This document shows, one piece after another, positions 27,216 to 35,612 of a stretch of DNA of 64,000 nucleotides. Under the pieces are notes generated by a model. It did not search any database. It saw only the letters and a list, made by a program, of their open reading frames with translations, and was not told the DNA's origin. This stretch comes from Ensifer sp. LC163 (GTDB lineage Bacteria; Pseudomonadota; Alphaproteobacteria; Rhizobiales; Rhizobiaceae), in the NCBI RefSeq assembly GCF_001695855.1, contig NZ_MBSS01000045.1, positions 62,001-126,000 of the forward strand, given 5' to 3'. Both the position numbers and the translations under genes were made by a program. Each line of letters begins with the position of its first letter. Position 1 is the first letter of the stretch.

Positions 27216-27685
27216 TGACGCCCGCCACCATCCTTGATCACGACGGTATCGGCCAGCCTATCACCGAATGGGCGCTCGATTACGGGATCACTCCAGCCAT
27301 CATCATCGGGCGACTTGAGCGCGGCGCAACCATTGCTGACGCGATCACTACGCCAATGCAAATCGGCCTTGGCACCCAGCGGTTGCCGATCTTCAGCCCT
27401 GAACAACTTCCAGCCTCGCGCCGTAAAGGGACGAGCTATTGGGTAAACGGCGTGAGCAAGACACTGACAGAGTGGGCCGCACACGTTGGCATTAGCAGGA
27501 CGGCCTTCCTTGTCCGGCTTGGCAGGATGCCGATTGAGGAAGCGGTAGCGCTCGCGCCCAGATCGAAAACAGCCCGCAAGCACCCGGGGGTGGTCTTGGA
27601 CTTTACCCCTTCAAAGGGGACCGGCGCGGGGAAGGCTTTGGAAGAGAGGCCGAATTTAACTTTTTCACAGGAAGCAGCCGAATGA
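27215..27685 (+). CDS. Unknown phage protein with two helix-turn-helix-like repeats
   Basis: 156 aa from ATG 27215 (GTG 27212 also in frame). Two similar units are visible: TEWALDYGITPAIIIGRLERGATIADAI (about residues 14-41) and TLTEWAAHVGISRTAFLVRL then GRMPIEEAVAL (about 83-113). This W-A-x-GI-x-RL-x-G-xx-xxEA pattern often accompanies HNH nucleases in phage proteins as a DNA-binding repeat. It directly follows the HNH gene, so it may be its split-off DNA-binding part. That is inference. Confidence 0.65.
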   Translation: MTPATILDHDGIGQPITEWALDYGITPAIIIGRLERGATIADAITTPMQIGLGTQRLPIFSPEQLPASRRKGTSYWVNGVSKTLTEWAAHVGISRTAFLVRLGRMPIEEAVALAPRSKTARKHPGVVLDFTPSKGTGAGKALEERPNLTFSQEAAE

Positions 27686-27984
27686 CAGGCATCACGCCGG
27701 AACTGGCGAAGCAACATATGAAGGTGGATAGCACCGATGAAGACGCCTTGATCGAGCTTTACATCGAAGCCGCCGAACAATACGTGGCGAACTATGTCGG
27801 CAAGCCGCTGACCGATCTCGACCCGTTCCCGGCTGATCTTAAGTTGGCGATCCTTCGGCTTGTCGCCTTCTATTATGAGGTTCGCAACATCGCGACCTTC
27901 GGTCTGACCTCGCAGCTTGCGCCGCATGGCGTGGCCGTCGTCCTCGATAGCTATCGGGAAAGGTGGTTCCACGATGGCGAATGA
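27682..27984 (+). CDS. Phage gp6-like head-tail connector protein
   Basis: 100 aa. Matches the HK97 gp6 / SPP1 gp15 adaptor group: N-terminal TPELAKQHMKVDSTDEDALIE, then the YIEAAEQYVANYVGKPL helix, the PADLKLAILRLVAFYYEVRN helix and a short SYRERWF end. It forms the ring under the portal. 4-bp overlap with the preceding gene; its last 11 bases overlap the next. Confidence 0.85.
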   Translation: MTGITPELAKQHMKVDSTDEDALIELYIEAAEQYVANYVGKPLTDLDPFPADLKLAILRLVAFYYEVRNIATFGLTSQLAPHGVAVVLDSYRERWFHDGE

Positions 27985-28399
27985 TGGTCTCGATAACCTC
28001 ATGAGCGCCTTTGATCGCGTGAAGGCAGCACCCCGGAAGAGCATCAACAAGGCGCTCATGTCGTCGGCGGAAGAACTCGCCGCGATGCAGCGTCACCTTG
28101 CGCCCGACGATCCGGCGACCAGTGCGCCCGACCTCAAGACCTCAATTGCCGTCACCGGACCCGGAAAGGCGACCCCGCCTTACAGTCAGCCGGGCGGCTC
28201 CCGCGTGGCGGGTGAAAATGAGGTGATCGTGACCGCTGGCAATACAGACGTTCGGTATGCGCACCTTGTCGAATACGGGACCAGCAAGACCGATGCGCAG
28301 CCATTCTTTTGGCTCGCCGTTCGCCTTCTCGGCGAACGCCTTCAGCAACGCATTGACCGTGCCGGACGTAGGGCCGTGCGCGATGCATGGAAAGGATAA
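27974..28399 (+). CDS. HK97 gp10-like family protein (head-tail/tail joining)
   Basis: 141 aa from ATG 27974. Conserved pattern of the HK97-gp10 family: an N-terminal helix (LDNLMSAFDRVKAAPRKSINKALMSSAEELAAM), a central strand region with APDDPATSAPDLKTSIAV, then VRYAHLVEYGTSKTDAQPFFWLA, where YGTS-x-QPF is diagnostic. It probably completes the neck or tail end. Confidence 0.85.
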   Translation: MANDGLDNLMSAFDRVKAAPRKSINKALMSSAEELAAMQRHLAPDDPATSAPDLKTSIAVTGPGKATPPYSQPGGSRVAGENEVIVTAGNTDVRYAHLVEYGTSKTDAQPFFWLAVRLLGERLQQRIDRAGRRAVRDAWKG

Positions 28400-28402
28400 T
28401 CC

Positions 28403-28816
28403 GTGGAACCCGTTCTTGCCCTTCAGACCGCCATTCGCACCCGGCTTCTGGATAAGCCGGAAGTCACGGCGCTTGTCCCGGCTGACCATATCCGCGCCGG
28501 CTCCACCCGCCCGGATAAGACGCCATGCATCGTCATGAGCGACGGCACGACGACCTTGCACGGTAACGACTACGCAAGCCAGAGCGCCGCGTGGGTTTAT
28601 CTCGACCTGCATATCTGGACGCCGGATGCCGGGCAGGATGCCGCGAAAGAAATCACCGGCACCCTTGCCGCCGCCCTGTCCAAATACAATCTGCCGATTG
28701 AAGGCGGCTATTGCGACCACTTCAAGGTGACAGGAACCCGGTTCCCGCGTGATCCGAAGCCCGAATATGGGCACGGCGTCCTTTCCGTCGAAGCCCTCAT
28801 TCGGTGGGTGGTCTAG
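28403..28816 (+). CDS. DUF3168 phage tail completion protein
   Basis: 137 aa, GTG start. DUF3168 family (tail terminator type): N-terminal PVLALQTAIRTRLLDKPEV, an IRAGSTRPDKTPCIVMSDG strand, YLDLHIWTPDAGQDAAKEI and a C-terminal HGVLSVEALIRW strand. It caps the tail tube and contacts the connector. The stop overlaps the GTG of the next gene (TAGTG). Confidence 0.8.
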   Translation: MEPVLALQTAIRTRLLDKPEVTALVPADHIRAGSTRPDKTPCIVMSDGTTTLHGNDYASQSAAWVYLDLHIWTPDAGQDAAKEITGTLAAALSKYNLPIEGGYCDHFKVTGTRFPRDPKPEYGHGVLSVEALIRWVV

Positions 28817-29133
28817 TGCTCAATATCGGGAACATGGATCGCCGCATCACCATTGACCGGCAGACCGAAACCGTGAAGCCGACCGGCGACGTGGTGAAGG
28901 CATGGACGCCCGTGGCCGTGGTTTGGGCCGAAGTCCTTCAGCAGACCGCTACCGAATTTTTCACCGGCTACGGCGAGGCCGAAACCGGCACCATGATTTT
29001 CCGTGTCCGGTATCGCCCTGGCATCACCACCGCCGACCGTGTGACACACAACGGCCAGAGCTACGGCCTCAAAGAAATCAAGGAACTCGGCAGGCATGAA
29101 GCCCTTGAGCTTCGCGGCGAGGTGATCCGGTGA
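28816..29133 (+). CDS. Phage head closure protein (head-tail joining)
   Basis: 105 aa from GTG 28816; ATG 28834 also possible. Member of the SPP1 gp16 / HK97 gp7-like joining family: MDRRITIDRQTETVKPTGD, WAEVLQQTATEFFTGYGEAETGT, FRVRYRPGITTADRVTHNGQ and the EIKELGRHEALEL end are typical. Small beta-barrel that closes the filled head. 4-bp overlap with the terminase small subunit gene. Confidence 0.85.
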   Translation: MLNIGNMDRRITIDRQTETVKPTGDVVKAWTPVAVVWAEVLQQTATEFFTGYGEAETGTMIFRVRYRPGITTADRVTHNGQSYGLKEIKELGRHEALELRGEVIR

Positions 29134-29516
29134 CACACCTTCGCGGCGTGAAGCCGCCCATTTCCCGCGACAGCAACGCGTTGACGAAAGCGCCCGCCGC
29201 GCCGAGGACTCTTTCAGAGTATGCCCGTGCGGAATGGAAACGCGTCTGGCCCGGCCTTATTGAACGCGGGATTATCACCCGTGGCGATCTCGGCGGCGTC
29301 GAAGACTATTGCCGCGCCCGTGGCCTTGTTCGCGAGATTGAGGACCAGCTTCGCGCAACCGGCGAGATCGATCTTAAGTTTTGCCGCGCGCAGGATAAGG
29401 CGATGCAGACAGCGCGGCAGCTTGCGGCTGAATATGGTCTCTCGCCCGTGTCGCGTGCGCGTGTCGGTGGTGCATCCGCCGATGACGACAGCGACAACCC
29501 CCTGAAGGTGCTTTGA
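29130..29516 (+). CDS. Terminase small subunit (P27 family)
   Basis: 128 aa, GTG start overlapping the previous stop. P27-type layout: LSEYARAEWKRVWPGLIERGIITRGDLGGVEDYCRARGLV helix region, then a helix to KFCRAQDKAMQTARQLAAEYGLSPVSRARV, typical for recognising pac or cos DNA. It lies directly before the large subunit, coupled by TGATG, but both follow the capsid genes rather than precede them. Confidence 0.85.
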   Translation: MTHLRGVKPPISRDSNALTKAPAAPRTLSEYARAEWKRVWPGLIERGIITRGDLGGVEDYCRARGLVREIEDQLRATGEIDLKFCRAQDKAMQTARQLAAEYGLSPVSRARVGGASADDDSDNPLKVL

Positions 29517-31147
29517 TGGCAAGCACCTATCCCGATTGGATTTTTGACGGCAGCGATATTCCCGACCCTTTCGGCTATGGCGAAAGGGCTGTGAAGTTCC
29601 TCCGGTTGTTGAGGCACCCGAACAGCACCGCGTCGAAGTCGGCTTTCCAGCTCTACGATTGGCAGGAACGGATTGTTCGCCGCATCTATGGACCCCGACA
29701 CGCGGACGGCAGGCGGATTGTTGAAACCGTGTTCTGGATGATCCCGCGTGGCAACCGCAAGACCAGTCTCGCCGCAGCCCTTGCCTTGCTCCATACCATC
29801 GGCCCCGAACGTGTCGCTGCAGGACAGGTGATCTTTGCCGCGTCCGACCGTGAACAAGCCGGGCTTGGCTTCAAGGAAGCTGCGAACATTGTCCGCATGG
29901 ACAAGCGGATTGTTGCGGCGACCCGCATCTATAACGCCCATAACAGCGCGAAGAAGATCGTCCTGAATTCTGAAGGGGTCGAGCTTCAAGCCATTTCCAG
30001 CGATGGCGCGGCCCAGCATGGCAAGACGCCCGCTTTCGTCCTCGTGGACGAAATCCACGTTTGGAAGGGCCGAGACCTTTGGGAAGCCCTGAAATCCGGC
30101 ATGGTCAAGACCAGCGGCACGCTTATGGTGATCGCGACGACTGCCGGGCGCGGTTCTGAAAATCTTGGCTTCACCGAATACGATTATGCCCGCAAGGTCG
30201 CGCTCGGCGAGATCGACAATCCGGCATATCTGCCGATTATCTTCGAAGCAGCGCCCGGCGACGATTGGCAGGATGAAGCCGTTTGGCATCGTTGCAATCC
30301 CGGCCTTGCCCACGGCTTCCCGAACTTGAACGCCTTGCGCACCGCTGCGAAGGAAGCAGCCGACCGGCCCGCCGAACGGTTCGCGTTTCAGCAGTTCAAC
30401 TTGAATATCTGGCAGGCCCATTCCCGCGACCCGCTGTTCAACATGGCGACCTATGACGCCGGGATTGATCAGCATTTTGACCTTGTCGACCTTGCGGCGC
30501 TGCCGTGCTTCCTCGGAGTCGATATGTCCGTGAACGGCGACCTGACTGCCGTGGTTGGCGCATGGCGTCACGACGATGGCCGGATCTTCGTTCACCCGTG
30601 GTTCTTTGTGCCGGGCGATGACCTGAAGGGCCGTTCGCAGCGTGACGGCGTGCCTTATGAACAGTGGCGCGATGAAGGCTTGATTACCGTAATTGACGGC
30701 CCGGTGATCGAGCCGGAAGCTGTCGAGCAGCACATTCGCGAGATTTGCGCCGACAATGACAACGTCCAGGAAATCGCATTCGACCCGCACCTTGCCCGGA
30801 TGACCATGCAGCGCCTTCATGATGACGGCTTGCCTGCAATTGAGATGCGACAGGGACCGCTCACCATGGGACCGGCCATCGGCACCCTTGAGCGCGTCGT
30901 GAATGGCTTCAATATTCGCCACAACGGGCACCCGGTCCTTCGCCATCACTTCGATAGCGTCGTTGCCAGCCGCAACGATACCGGCCTTGTGCGGATGCAC
31001 AAGGGCAAGAAGACCGACCGTATCGACGGCGCTGTTGCCGCCGCCATGGCCGTGTCCCGTGCCGTTGCGAACGACAACCGCCGATCCATTTTCGACCTCG
31101 ATCCCGATGAATTTGACCGGCTTCGCGACGAAGCCGAAGCCGCATAG
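29516..31147 (+). CDS. Terminase large subunit
   Basis: 543 aa. Packaging motor: ATPase domain with Walker A-like RGNRKTSLAA (R78 to T83) and Walker B AFVLVDEIHVW (D178, E179), coupling motif VIATTAG; nuclease domain from about residue 325 with LGVDMSVNGDLTAVV, then AFDPHLARMTMQRLHDDG and a C-terminal KTDRIDGAVAAAMAVS carrying the last acidic ligand. Walker A has Arg where G is usual (GNRKT for GNGKT). Start ATG 29516 overlaps the small-subunit stop; TTG just before is in frame. Confidence 0.93.
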   Translation: MASTYPDWIFDGSDIPDPFGYGERAVKFLRLLRHPNSTASKSAFQLYDWQERIVRRIYGPRHADGRRIVETVFWMIPRGNRKTSLAAALALLHTIGPERVAAGQVIFAASDREQAGLGFKEAANIVRMDKRIVAATRIYNAHNSAKKIVLNSEGVELQAISSDGAAQHGKTPAFVLVDEIHVWKGRDLWEALKSGMVKTSGTLMVIATTAGRGSENLGFTEYDYARKVALGEIDNPAYLPIIFEAAPGDDWQDEAVWHRCNPGLAHGFPNLNALRTAAKEAADRPAERFAFQQFNLNIWQAHSRDPLFNMATYDAGIDQHFDLVDLAALPCFLGVDMSVNGDLTAVVGAWRHDDGRIFVHPWFFVPGDDLKGRSQRDGVPYEQWRDEGLITVIDGPVIEPEAVEQHIREICADNDNVQEIAFDPHLARMTMQRLHDDGLPAIEMRQGPLTMGPAIGTLERVVNGFNIRHNGHPVLRHHFDSVVASRNDTGLVRMHKGKKTDRIDGAVAAAMAVSRAVANDNRRSIFDLDPDEFDRLRDEAEAA

Positions 31148-31158
31148 GAGCCTATCAG

Positions 31159-33882
31159 ATGGCAGACGACGAACAGCGCCTTTTGGTCTCGTTTGAGGCC
31201 CGCCTTACGAAATTCGAACGCGACCTTGAGCGCGGTAAGAATCGGACCCGCCGCGACTTCGGCCAGATGAAGAAGGACGCCGAAAACGCCGGTTCGGGCA
31301 TCGAGAAGGCCATGGGCAATGCCATGAAGACCATGGGCGCATTCAGCAAGGGGCTGGCTGGTGGTATCGTGGGCGGGCTGGCAATCGGCGGGCTGGATGC
31401 CATCATTGGCCGCGTCACCGACCTTACAAGGGGCGTGGCGAACATCGGATCAGAAGCCAAGCGCGCCGGTCTATCCAATCGCACTTTCCAAGAACTGTCC
31501 CATGTGGCGAACCAAGCCCGCATCCCGGTTGACGCGCTTGTCGACGGAATGAAGGAGCTTTCCCTTCGCGCAGACGAATTCATTGTCACCGGAAAGGGCA
31601 GCGCCGCCGACGCCTTCGCCCGCCTTGGCTACAGCGCCACGGAACTTAAGCGCAAGCTGGCCGACCCGAACGAATTGCTTATCGAAATCATTGCCCGACT
31701 TCAGCAATTCGACCGGGCGGCACAAATCCGCATTGCCGATGAACTGTTCGGCGGCACGGGCGGCGAACGTTTCGTGGAACTCATTAGCCAAGGTGCCGAC
31801 GGTATCCGGCGAGCCATCAAGGAAGCTCACGACCTTGGCCTTGTCCTTGACGACGAGGTGATTCAGCGCGCCGACGAAATCGACCGGAAGTTCTCGAAGA
31901 TCACCGGCACCGTTGGCACGGCTCTAAAGAAAGCCGTGGTTGATGTCGTCGGTGCTATGGACGATTGGCTTGACCGGATGAACCGCATCGAGGAACAGAC
32001 GACGCGGAACGTCCAGTCTCAGCTTCTCAGCACCTACGACAAGCTTCGCGAAGCGAAAGACCTTCTGTCCGATCTTCAGCTTGATAAGGGCATCAATCCC
32101 GACGATCCGACCATTGACCTCAACATTGATCGCCAGAAGCAGCTTGTCGAGGAATTGACCGGCGAGGCGATGAAGCTTCGCGACATTCTCGACCGGCGCA
32201 ACGGCTATTCCGAAAGCTTCATCTACAAGACCGGCGAGGAAGCACGCGGCGCAAAGCCGCCGCTCGACAACCTCAACGCTACCTTGTCCGGCACTGATAC
32301 CGCCGCAGGCCGCGCCGTCGCCAACATCAAGAACTTCGGTGACGCAATCCGCGCCCTGAAGAACGAAGTCCCGGAACTGGCGAAATCGCTGGCCGATCTC
32401 GACAAGAAAGCCCAAATCGAAGCCGTCTATCAGGCTGCAATCGCACGTGCGCAAGGTCAGCGCGAAATCGCCCTGGCTAACGAAATGCGCGGCAAGGCGC
32501 TTTCGTCTGTGAACCTCAAGAGCGCGACCGACGATCCGACAGGCTACCTTTCTAGCAGGCTGGCGTCCGGCAAAGCGCAGGATCACGTCAACGGCATGGC
32601 CGACGCCTTCGCGGCGAAGCTGGCGAAAATGCTGGCCTCCATGCCCGACGACCTTCGCGGTTCGGTCACGATCAACTCCGGCTATCGCTCCATTCAGCGC
32701 CAACAGGAAATTTGGCTTGATGCGTTGGAAAAACATGGATCGCCGGAAGCCGCCCGGAAGTGGGCGGCACCGCCCGGCAACAGCCAGCACAATAAGGGTA
32801 ACGCTGCCGATCTCGGCTATGCGTCCGACGCTGCCCGGAAGTGGATGCACCAGAATGCAGGAAGCTTCGGCCTGTCCTTCCCGTTGTCGAATGAGAACTG
32901 GCACATTGAGGACGCCGACGCCCGTAGTAAGAACACAACCGCCGAAATTCAACGTCTGACCGACGCAGCGACTCGGCAGGCCGACGCCTATAGCCAGATC
33001 ACGGCCAATGCCCGCGAATACGTCGCGGCGCAGGGCACCGAACAACAGGCGCTTGGCATGACGGCGCAGCGGGCGCAGGCGCTCCGGTATGAGCAAGAGA
33101 TGCTCAATCAGGCGCAGCGAGCGGGCATCACCCTCACCCCTCAGCAGCGCGCCCAGATCGCCCAGCTTGCGCAGGGTATGGCGCAAGCGGAAGTGGCAAC
33201 CGAAGGGCTTCGCCAGAAACAGGAAGGGCTTGCCGAAGCCGGGCATTTCTTCGGCTCGCAAATCACGGACGCCCTTGCCGGTCTTTTGTCAGGCACCATG
33301 ACGGCGGAACAGGCGTTGCAATCCATGTTGCAAACGCTGATCAAAGTTGGCCTTCAGGCCGTTCTTATGGGCGAAGGGCCGCTTGCCGGTTTGTTCGGTG
33401 GTGGTGCTGGCGCTGGAAGTAGCGGCGGCGGTTTCGGTGGTATCCTCGGCGGCTTGCTCGGCGCACTCTTCGGCTTCGCGGAAGGGGGATACACTGGCGA
33501 TGGCGGCAAGCACGAGCCGAAGGGTATCGTCCATGGCGGTGAATACGTCGTGACGAAGGAAGCCACGCGGCGGATTGGCACCCGCGCACTTGACGCGATG
33601 AACTATGGGAGGATGCCCGGCTATGCCGAAGGTGGCCTTGTCACCGGCACGCCGATGCTTTCCACGCCGGACCTTGGCAGCATGAGCGCCGCCCCGGTGC
33701 AAGCGATCTCGATTAACGCCCCTGTCACCGTCAACACGAACGGCGGCGGGACACCTGAACAGAATGCCGACCTCGCGAAGCGGATGGCCCGGCAGATGGA
33801 AGTTACAATGCGCGGCGTGGTGGCCGACGAGATGCGGAAACAGACAAGGCCCGGCAATTTCGCCAATAGCAGGAGCCGATAG
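31159..33882 (+). CDS. Tail tape-measure protein with internal M15 peptidase domain
   Basis: 907 aa. N-terminus (1-60) is a coiled coil, followed by a hydrophobic Gly-rich stretch (about 65-95). Residues 130-440 are helical. Residues about 475-590 form an M15 (VanY-like) peptidase domain with zinc ligands H544 and D551 (SQHNKGNAADLG) and H582 in WHIE. The C-terminal third has helices, then a Gly-rich membrane-like region (about 745-780) and the GGEYVVTKEATRRIGTRALDAM motif common at tape-measure ends. It sets tail length and aids DNA entry; the peptidase probably opens peptidoglycan. Last structural gene before a terminator. Confidence 0.92.
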   Translation: MADDEQRLLVSFEARLTKFERDLERGKNRTRRDFGQMKKDAENAGSGIEKAMGNAMKTMGAFSKGLAGGIVGGLAIGGLDAIIGRVTDLTRGVANIGSEAKRAGLSNRTFQELSHVANQARIPVDALVDGMKELSLRADEFIVTGKGSAADAFARLGYSATELKRKLADPNELLIEIIARLQQFDRAAQIRIADELFGGTGGERFVELISQGADGIRRAIKEAHDLGLVLDDEVIQRADEIDRKFSKITGTVGTALKKAVVDVVGAMDDWLDRMNRIEEQTTRNVQSQLLSTYDKLREAKDLLSDLQLDKGINPDDPTIDLNIDRQKQLVEELTGEAMKLRDILDRRNGYSESFIYKTGEEARGAKPPLDNLNATLSGTDTAAGRAVANIKNFGDAIRALKNEVPELAKSLADLDKKAQIEAVYQAAIARAQGQREIALANEMRGKALSSVNLKSATDDPTGYLSSRLASGKAQDHVNGMADAFAAKLAKMLASMPDDLRGSVTINSGYRSIQRQQEIWLDALEKHGSPEAARKWAAPPGNSQHNKGNAADLGYASDAARKWMHQNAGSFGLSFPLSNENWHIEDADARSKNTTAEIQRLTDAATRQADAYSQITANAREYVAAQGTEQQALGMTAQRAQALRYEQEMLNQAQRAGITLTPQQRAQIAQLAQGMAQAEVATEGLRQKQEGLAEAGHFFGSQITDALAGLLSGTMTAEQALQSMLQTLIKVGLQAVLMGEGPLAGLFGGGAGAGSSGGGFGGILGGLLGALFGFAEGGYTGDGGKHEPKGIVHGGEYVVTKEATRRIGTRALDAMNYGRMPGYAEGGLVTGTPMLSTPDLGSMSAAPVQAISINAPVTVNTNGGGTPEQNADLAKRMARQMEVTMRGVVADEMRKQTRPGNFANSRSR

Positions 33883-33890
33883 ACAACAAA

Positions 33891-33925
33891 ACACCCGGCG
33901 CGTCTGACTTCGCCGGGTGTTTGTG
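33891..33925 (+). terminator. Terminator of the phage structural operon
   Basis: Perfect 10-bp inverted repeat ACACCCGGCG (33891-33900) / CGCCGGGTGT (33911-33920), 10-nt loop, followed by TTGTG. Lies 9 bp past the tape-measure stop. The loop contains CGTCTGACTT, which recurs at 34065-34074. Confidence 0.75.
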
Positions 33926-34731
33926 AAAACAATTGCCGCTGCTGCTGCAATTGTCTCTATTATAGCAGGTAGAAAATCGGATGCATGGGGTTTTTCTTCT
34001 GATTTCAACGAAATAGTTCGTCAGGGCGATTGTGAACTTGCTATAATATAACCCAGAAAAGCAGCGTCTGACTTTACCTGCTTCCTGAATAGGCTGGCCT
34101 AGCCGCCGATGATTTCACGCCGTAATGTCAGACGTCGCAGGAGTGGGCTCCGCTGGTAGCTTGCGACCCACAAAACGCGTCGATATCGCCAAACTGGTAT
34201 GACACGTTTACGCCTGCTCAGTCGTAAGGAAACGGCCCACACCGGAAGGGTGGCCTGTTTCTAAGGGACAGAGGAAGCCAGAGATAAAAGGCGACAGTCA
34301 GACCCCGCCTTACCTGTCACAAGGTTCTCTAGTTTGGTTATGTCCTCCCCCTGCACCCCGTCATAAGGTGTGTGCTGTGGTGGCCTCAGAAGAAGGTTTT
34401 GGATAGCTCTTCACCAAGCATAGATTAGACACTTGCCAATAGGCCCTTTGTCTTTTCTATGCGCATAGTGAAGCTATGTCCTTTTTCCTAGAAGATGGTT
34501 ATTGTTGTTACGTGGATTTTGCTTCTTTAGATCGCTACGCGACTGGATAAAGCTTCCAATCCTAATGTCTCCGGTCCCCAAAAGCTCGCCGCCCTCATTT
34601 TTCCCACAGCGTCCGATTTCCAGACCGCTATAGCAGCGTGTGCGCGAAAGCGCGGCTCCATGGGAATGAGGCCGGGGCGGTTTTCCTTTCTGACACCCCG
34701 GCCTCACTGTTCGTTAGCAGGGAAGCAGCAC
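33926..34731. other. Non-coding, hairpin-rich region in the element
   Basis: About 0.8 kb without a credible gene. Stems seen by eye: CGTCTGAC (34065-34072) with GTCAGACG (34127-34134); GTCGCA/TGCGAC around 34135-34170; a bulged GGCC stem closed by GGAA (34234-34255), followed directly by CTGTTTC-TAA-GGGACAG (34255-34271); AAGGCG/CGCCTT (34288-34311) interleaved with GACAG/CTGTC (34293-34318); GCGC-GAAA-GCGC near 34645; and a perfect 10-bp stem 34668-34677 / 34696-34705. This suggests a structured RNA of several hundred bases. Confidence 0.5.
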
Positions 34732-35013
34732 GTGGCAATATCTCCGGTATTCCGTGAAAAGTATAAAGCTCAGCAACAGAAGCGCGCACAAGGCATCGTC
34801 GCTCGCGAAAAAGCTGAAGCGGATGCTGCCGGTTTGACCATCGCGGAACTCCGCAACCACAAGGACGCCGTTGCAAAGCGGAAGTGGCAGGAACGGACGC
34901 AAGCCGCCTATCACCGCGCAAAGGGCGAGAAAGCCCTTGCCAAGCGCAACGCCCGGATCGAGCAAGAAAGCACCGAACGTATGAAGGAAAACGAGGTATT
35001 CGGTCGGTTCTAG
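34732..35013 (+). CDS. Hypothetical protein, small and charged
   Basis: 93 aa from GTG 34732, preceded by AGGGAAG at good spacing. Highly charged and helical, rich in Lys, Arg, Glu and Ala (EKYKAQQQKRAQGIVAREKAEA; KRKWQERTQAAYHRAKGEK), so a coiled coil is likely. An upstream extension in frame lacks a site. No known family recognised. First gene of a run of small genes after the structured region. Confidence 0.55.
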   Translation: MAISPVFREKYKAQQQKRAQGIVAREKAEADAAGLTIAELRNHKDAVAKRKWQERTQAAYHRAKGEKALAKRNARIEQESTERMKENEVFGRF

Positions 35014-35029
35014 CGCCGAACGGCCAAAA

Positions 35030-35049
35030 ATAAGTATGTTCTTACTTAT
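35030..35049. promoter_or_regulatory. Inverted repeat upstream of the small-gene run
   Basis: ATAAGTA (35030-35036) / TACTTAT (35043-35049) with a 6-nt spacer in an AT-rich gap between two small genes. Possible operator or weak terminator; no T-run on the left strand. Confidence 0.4.
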
Positions 35050-35147
35050 ATTAAGCCTTTGTTTTATAACAACAAAAATTAGCAATCCTCTAGACGCGTG
35101 AATCTGCGCGGCCTAAGATTCATGTCGAAAAATCAGAAAGGCTACCT

Positions 35148-35393
35148 ATGCAAACCACCTTCATTCCCACTGCCATCTTCGACAGCCTCACCCACGGCCT
35201 CGCCGCCAATATTGCCAAGCTTCAGCCGGACATGGTTTCCGGCCAGATCGCCCCGCACCAGATCGCGGAATTGCTCACTGATTACGGCATCGTGCCAGAG
35301 GATATGATGCGACAGATCATTGAAGATCAGCGCGCGGAAGCGGCAAAGCAAATTGTTGCAGGTATTCCTTCGCTTATCCGGCCAGCCGCTTAG
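35148..35393 (+). CDS. Hypothetical protein
   Basis: 81 aa, ATG preceded by AGAAAGG. Acidic helical protein (TAIFDSLTHGLAANIAKLQ; MMRQIIEDQRAEAAKQIVAGI). Followed 12 bp later by the next small gene, so probably the start of an operon running to 36243. No family recognised. Confidence 0.6.
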   Translation: MQTTFIPTAIFDSLTHGLAANIAKLQPDMVSGQIAPHQIAELLTDYGIVPEDMMRQIIEDQRAEAAKQIVAGIPSLIRPAA

Positions 35394-35405
35394 AGGTGAA
35401 GCATC

Positions 35406-35612
35406 ATGTCTGATCAATCGAACATCCTTCCGTGGAAGGATACCGATGAAGCTTTCGTCAAAAAAATCAGCGTCATCATTGAAGAAACGCTGATCCAGGC
35501 ACGCAATGAGCCGCAGGAAGAATGGGACTTTGTGCCCGTCTCCCGGCGCGCTGACGAACTCGCCAGCGTCATCTTTTACGCCTTCGAAAATCAGCGACGG
35601 CGTGAAGCATGA
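35406..35612 (+). CDS. Hypothetical protein
   Basis: 68 aa; ATG 35406 follows AGAGGTGAAGCATC, a fair binding site. Acidic N-terminus with KKISVIIEETLIQARNEPQEE and a basic end. Its stop overlaps the DUF2293-like gene start by 4 bp (ATGA). No family recognised. Confidence 0.6.
   Translation: MSDQSNILPWKDTDEAFVKKISVIIEETLIQARNEPQEEWDFVPVSRRADELASVIFYAFENQRRREA

Noticed and set aside
29306-31000. 564-codon minus-strand frame opposite terminase
   Set aside because: Antisense of the terminase large subunit, no ribosome site or family.
31924-33261. 445-codon minus-strand frame opposite the tape measure
   Set aside because: Antisense shadow; tape measure on the plus strand is well supported.
34040-34710. 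RNase P RNA, tmRNA or group I intron
   Set aside because: The conserved cores of these RNAs (e.g. the P4 GAGGAAAGTCC-type segment) are not seen; left as an unassigned structured region.
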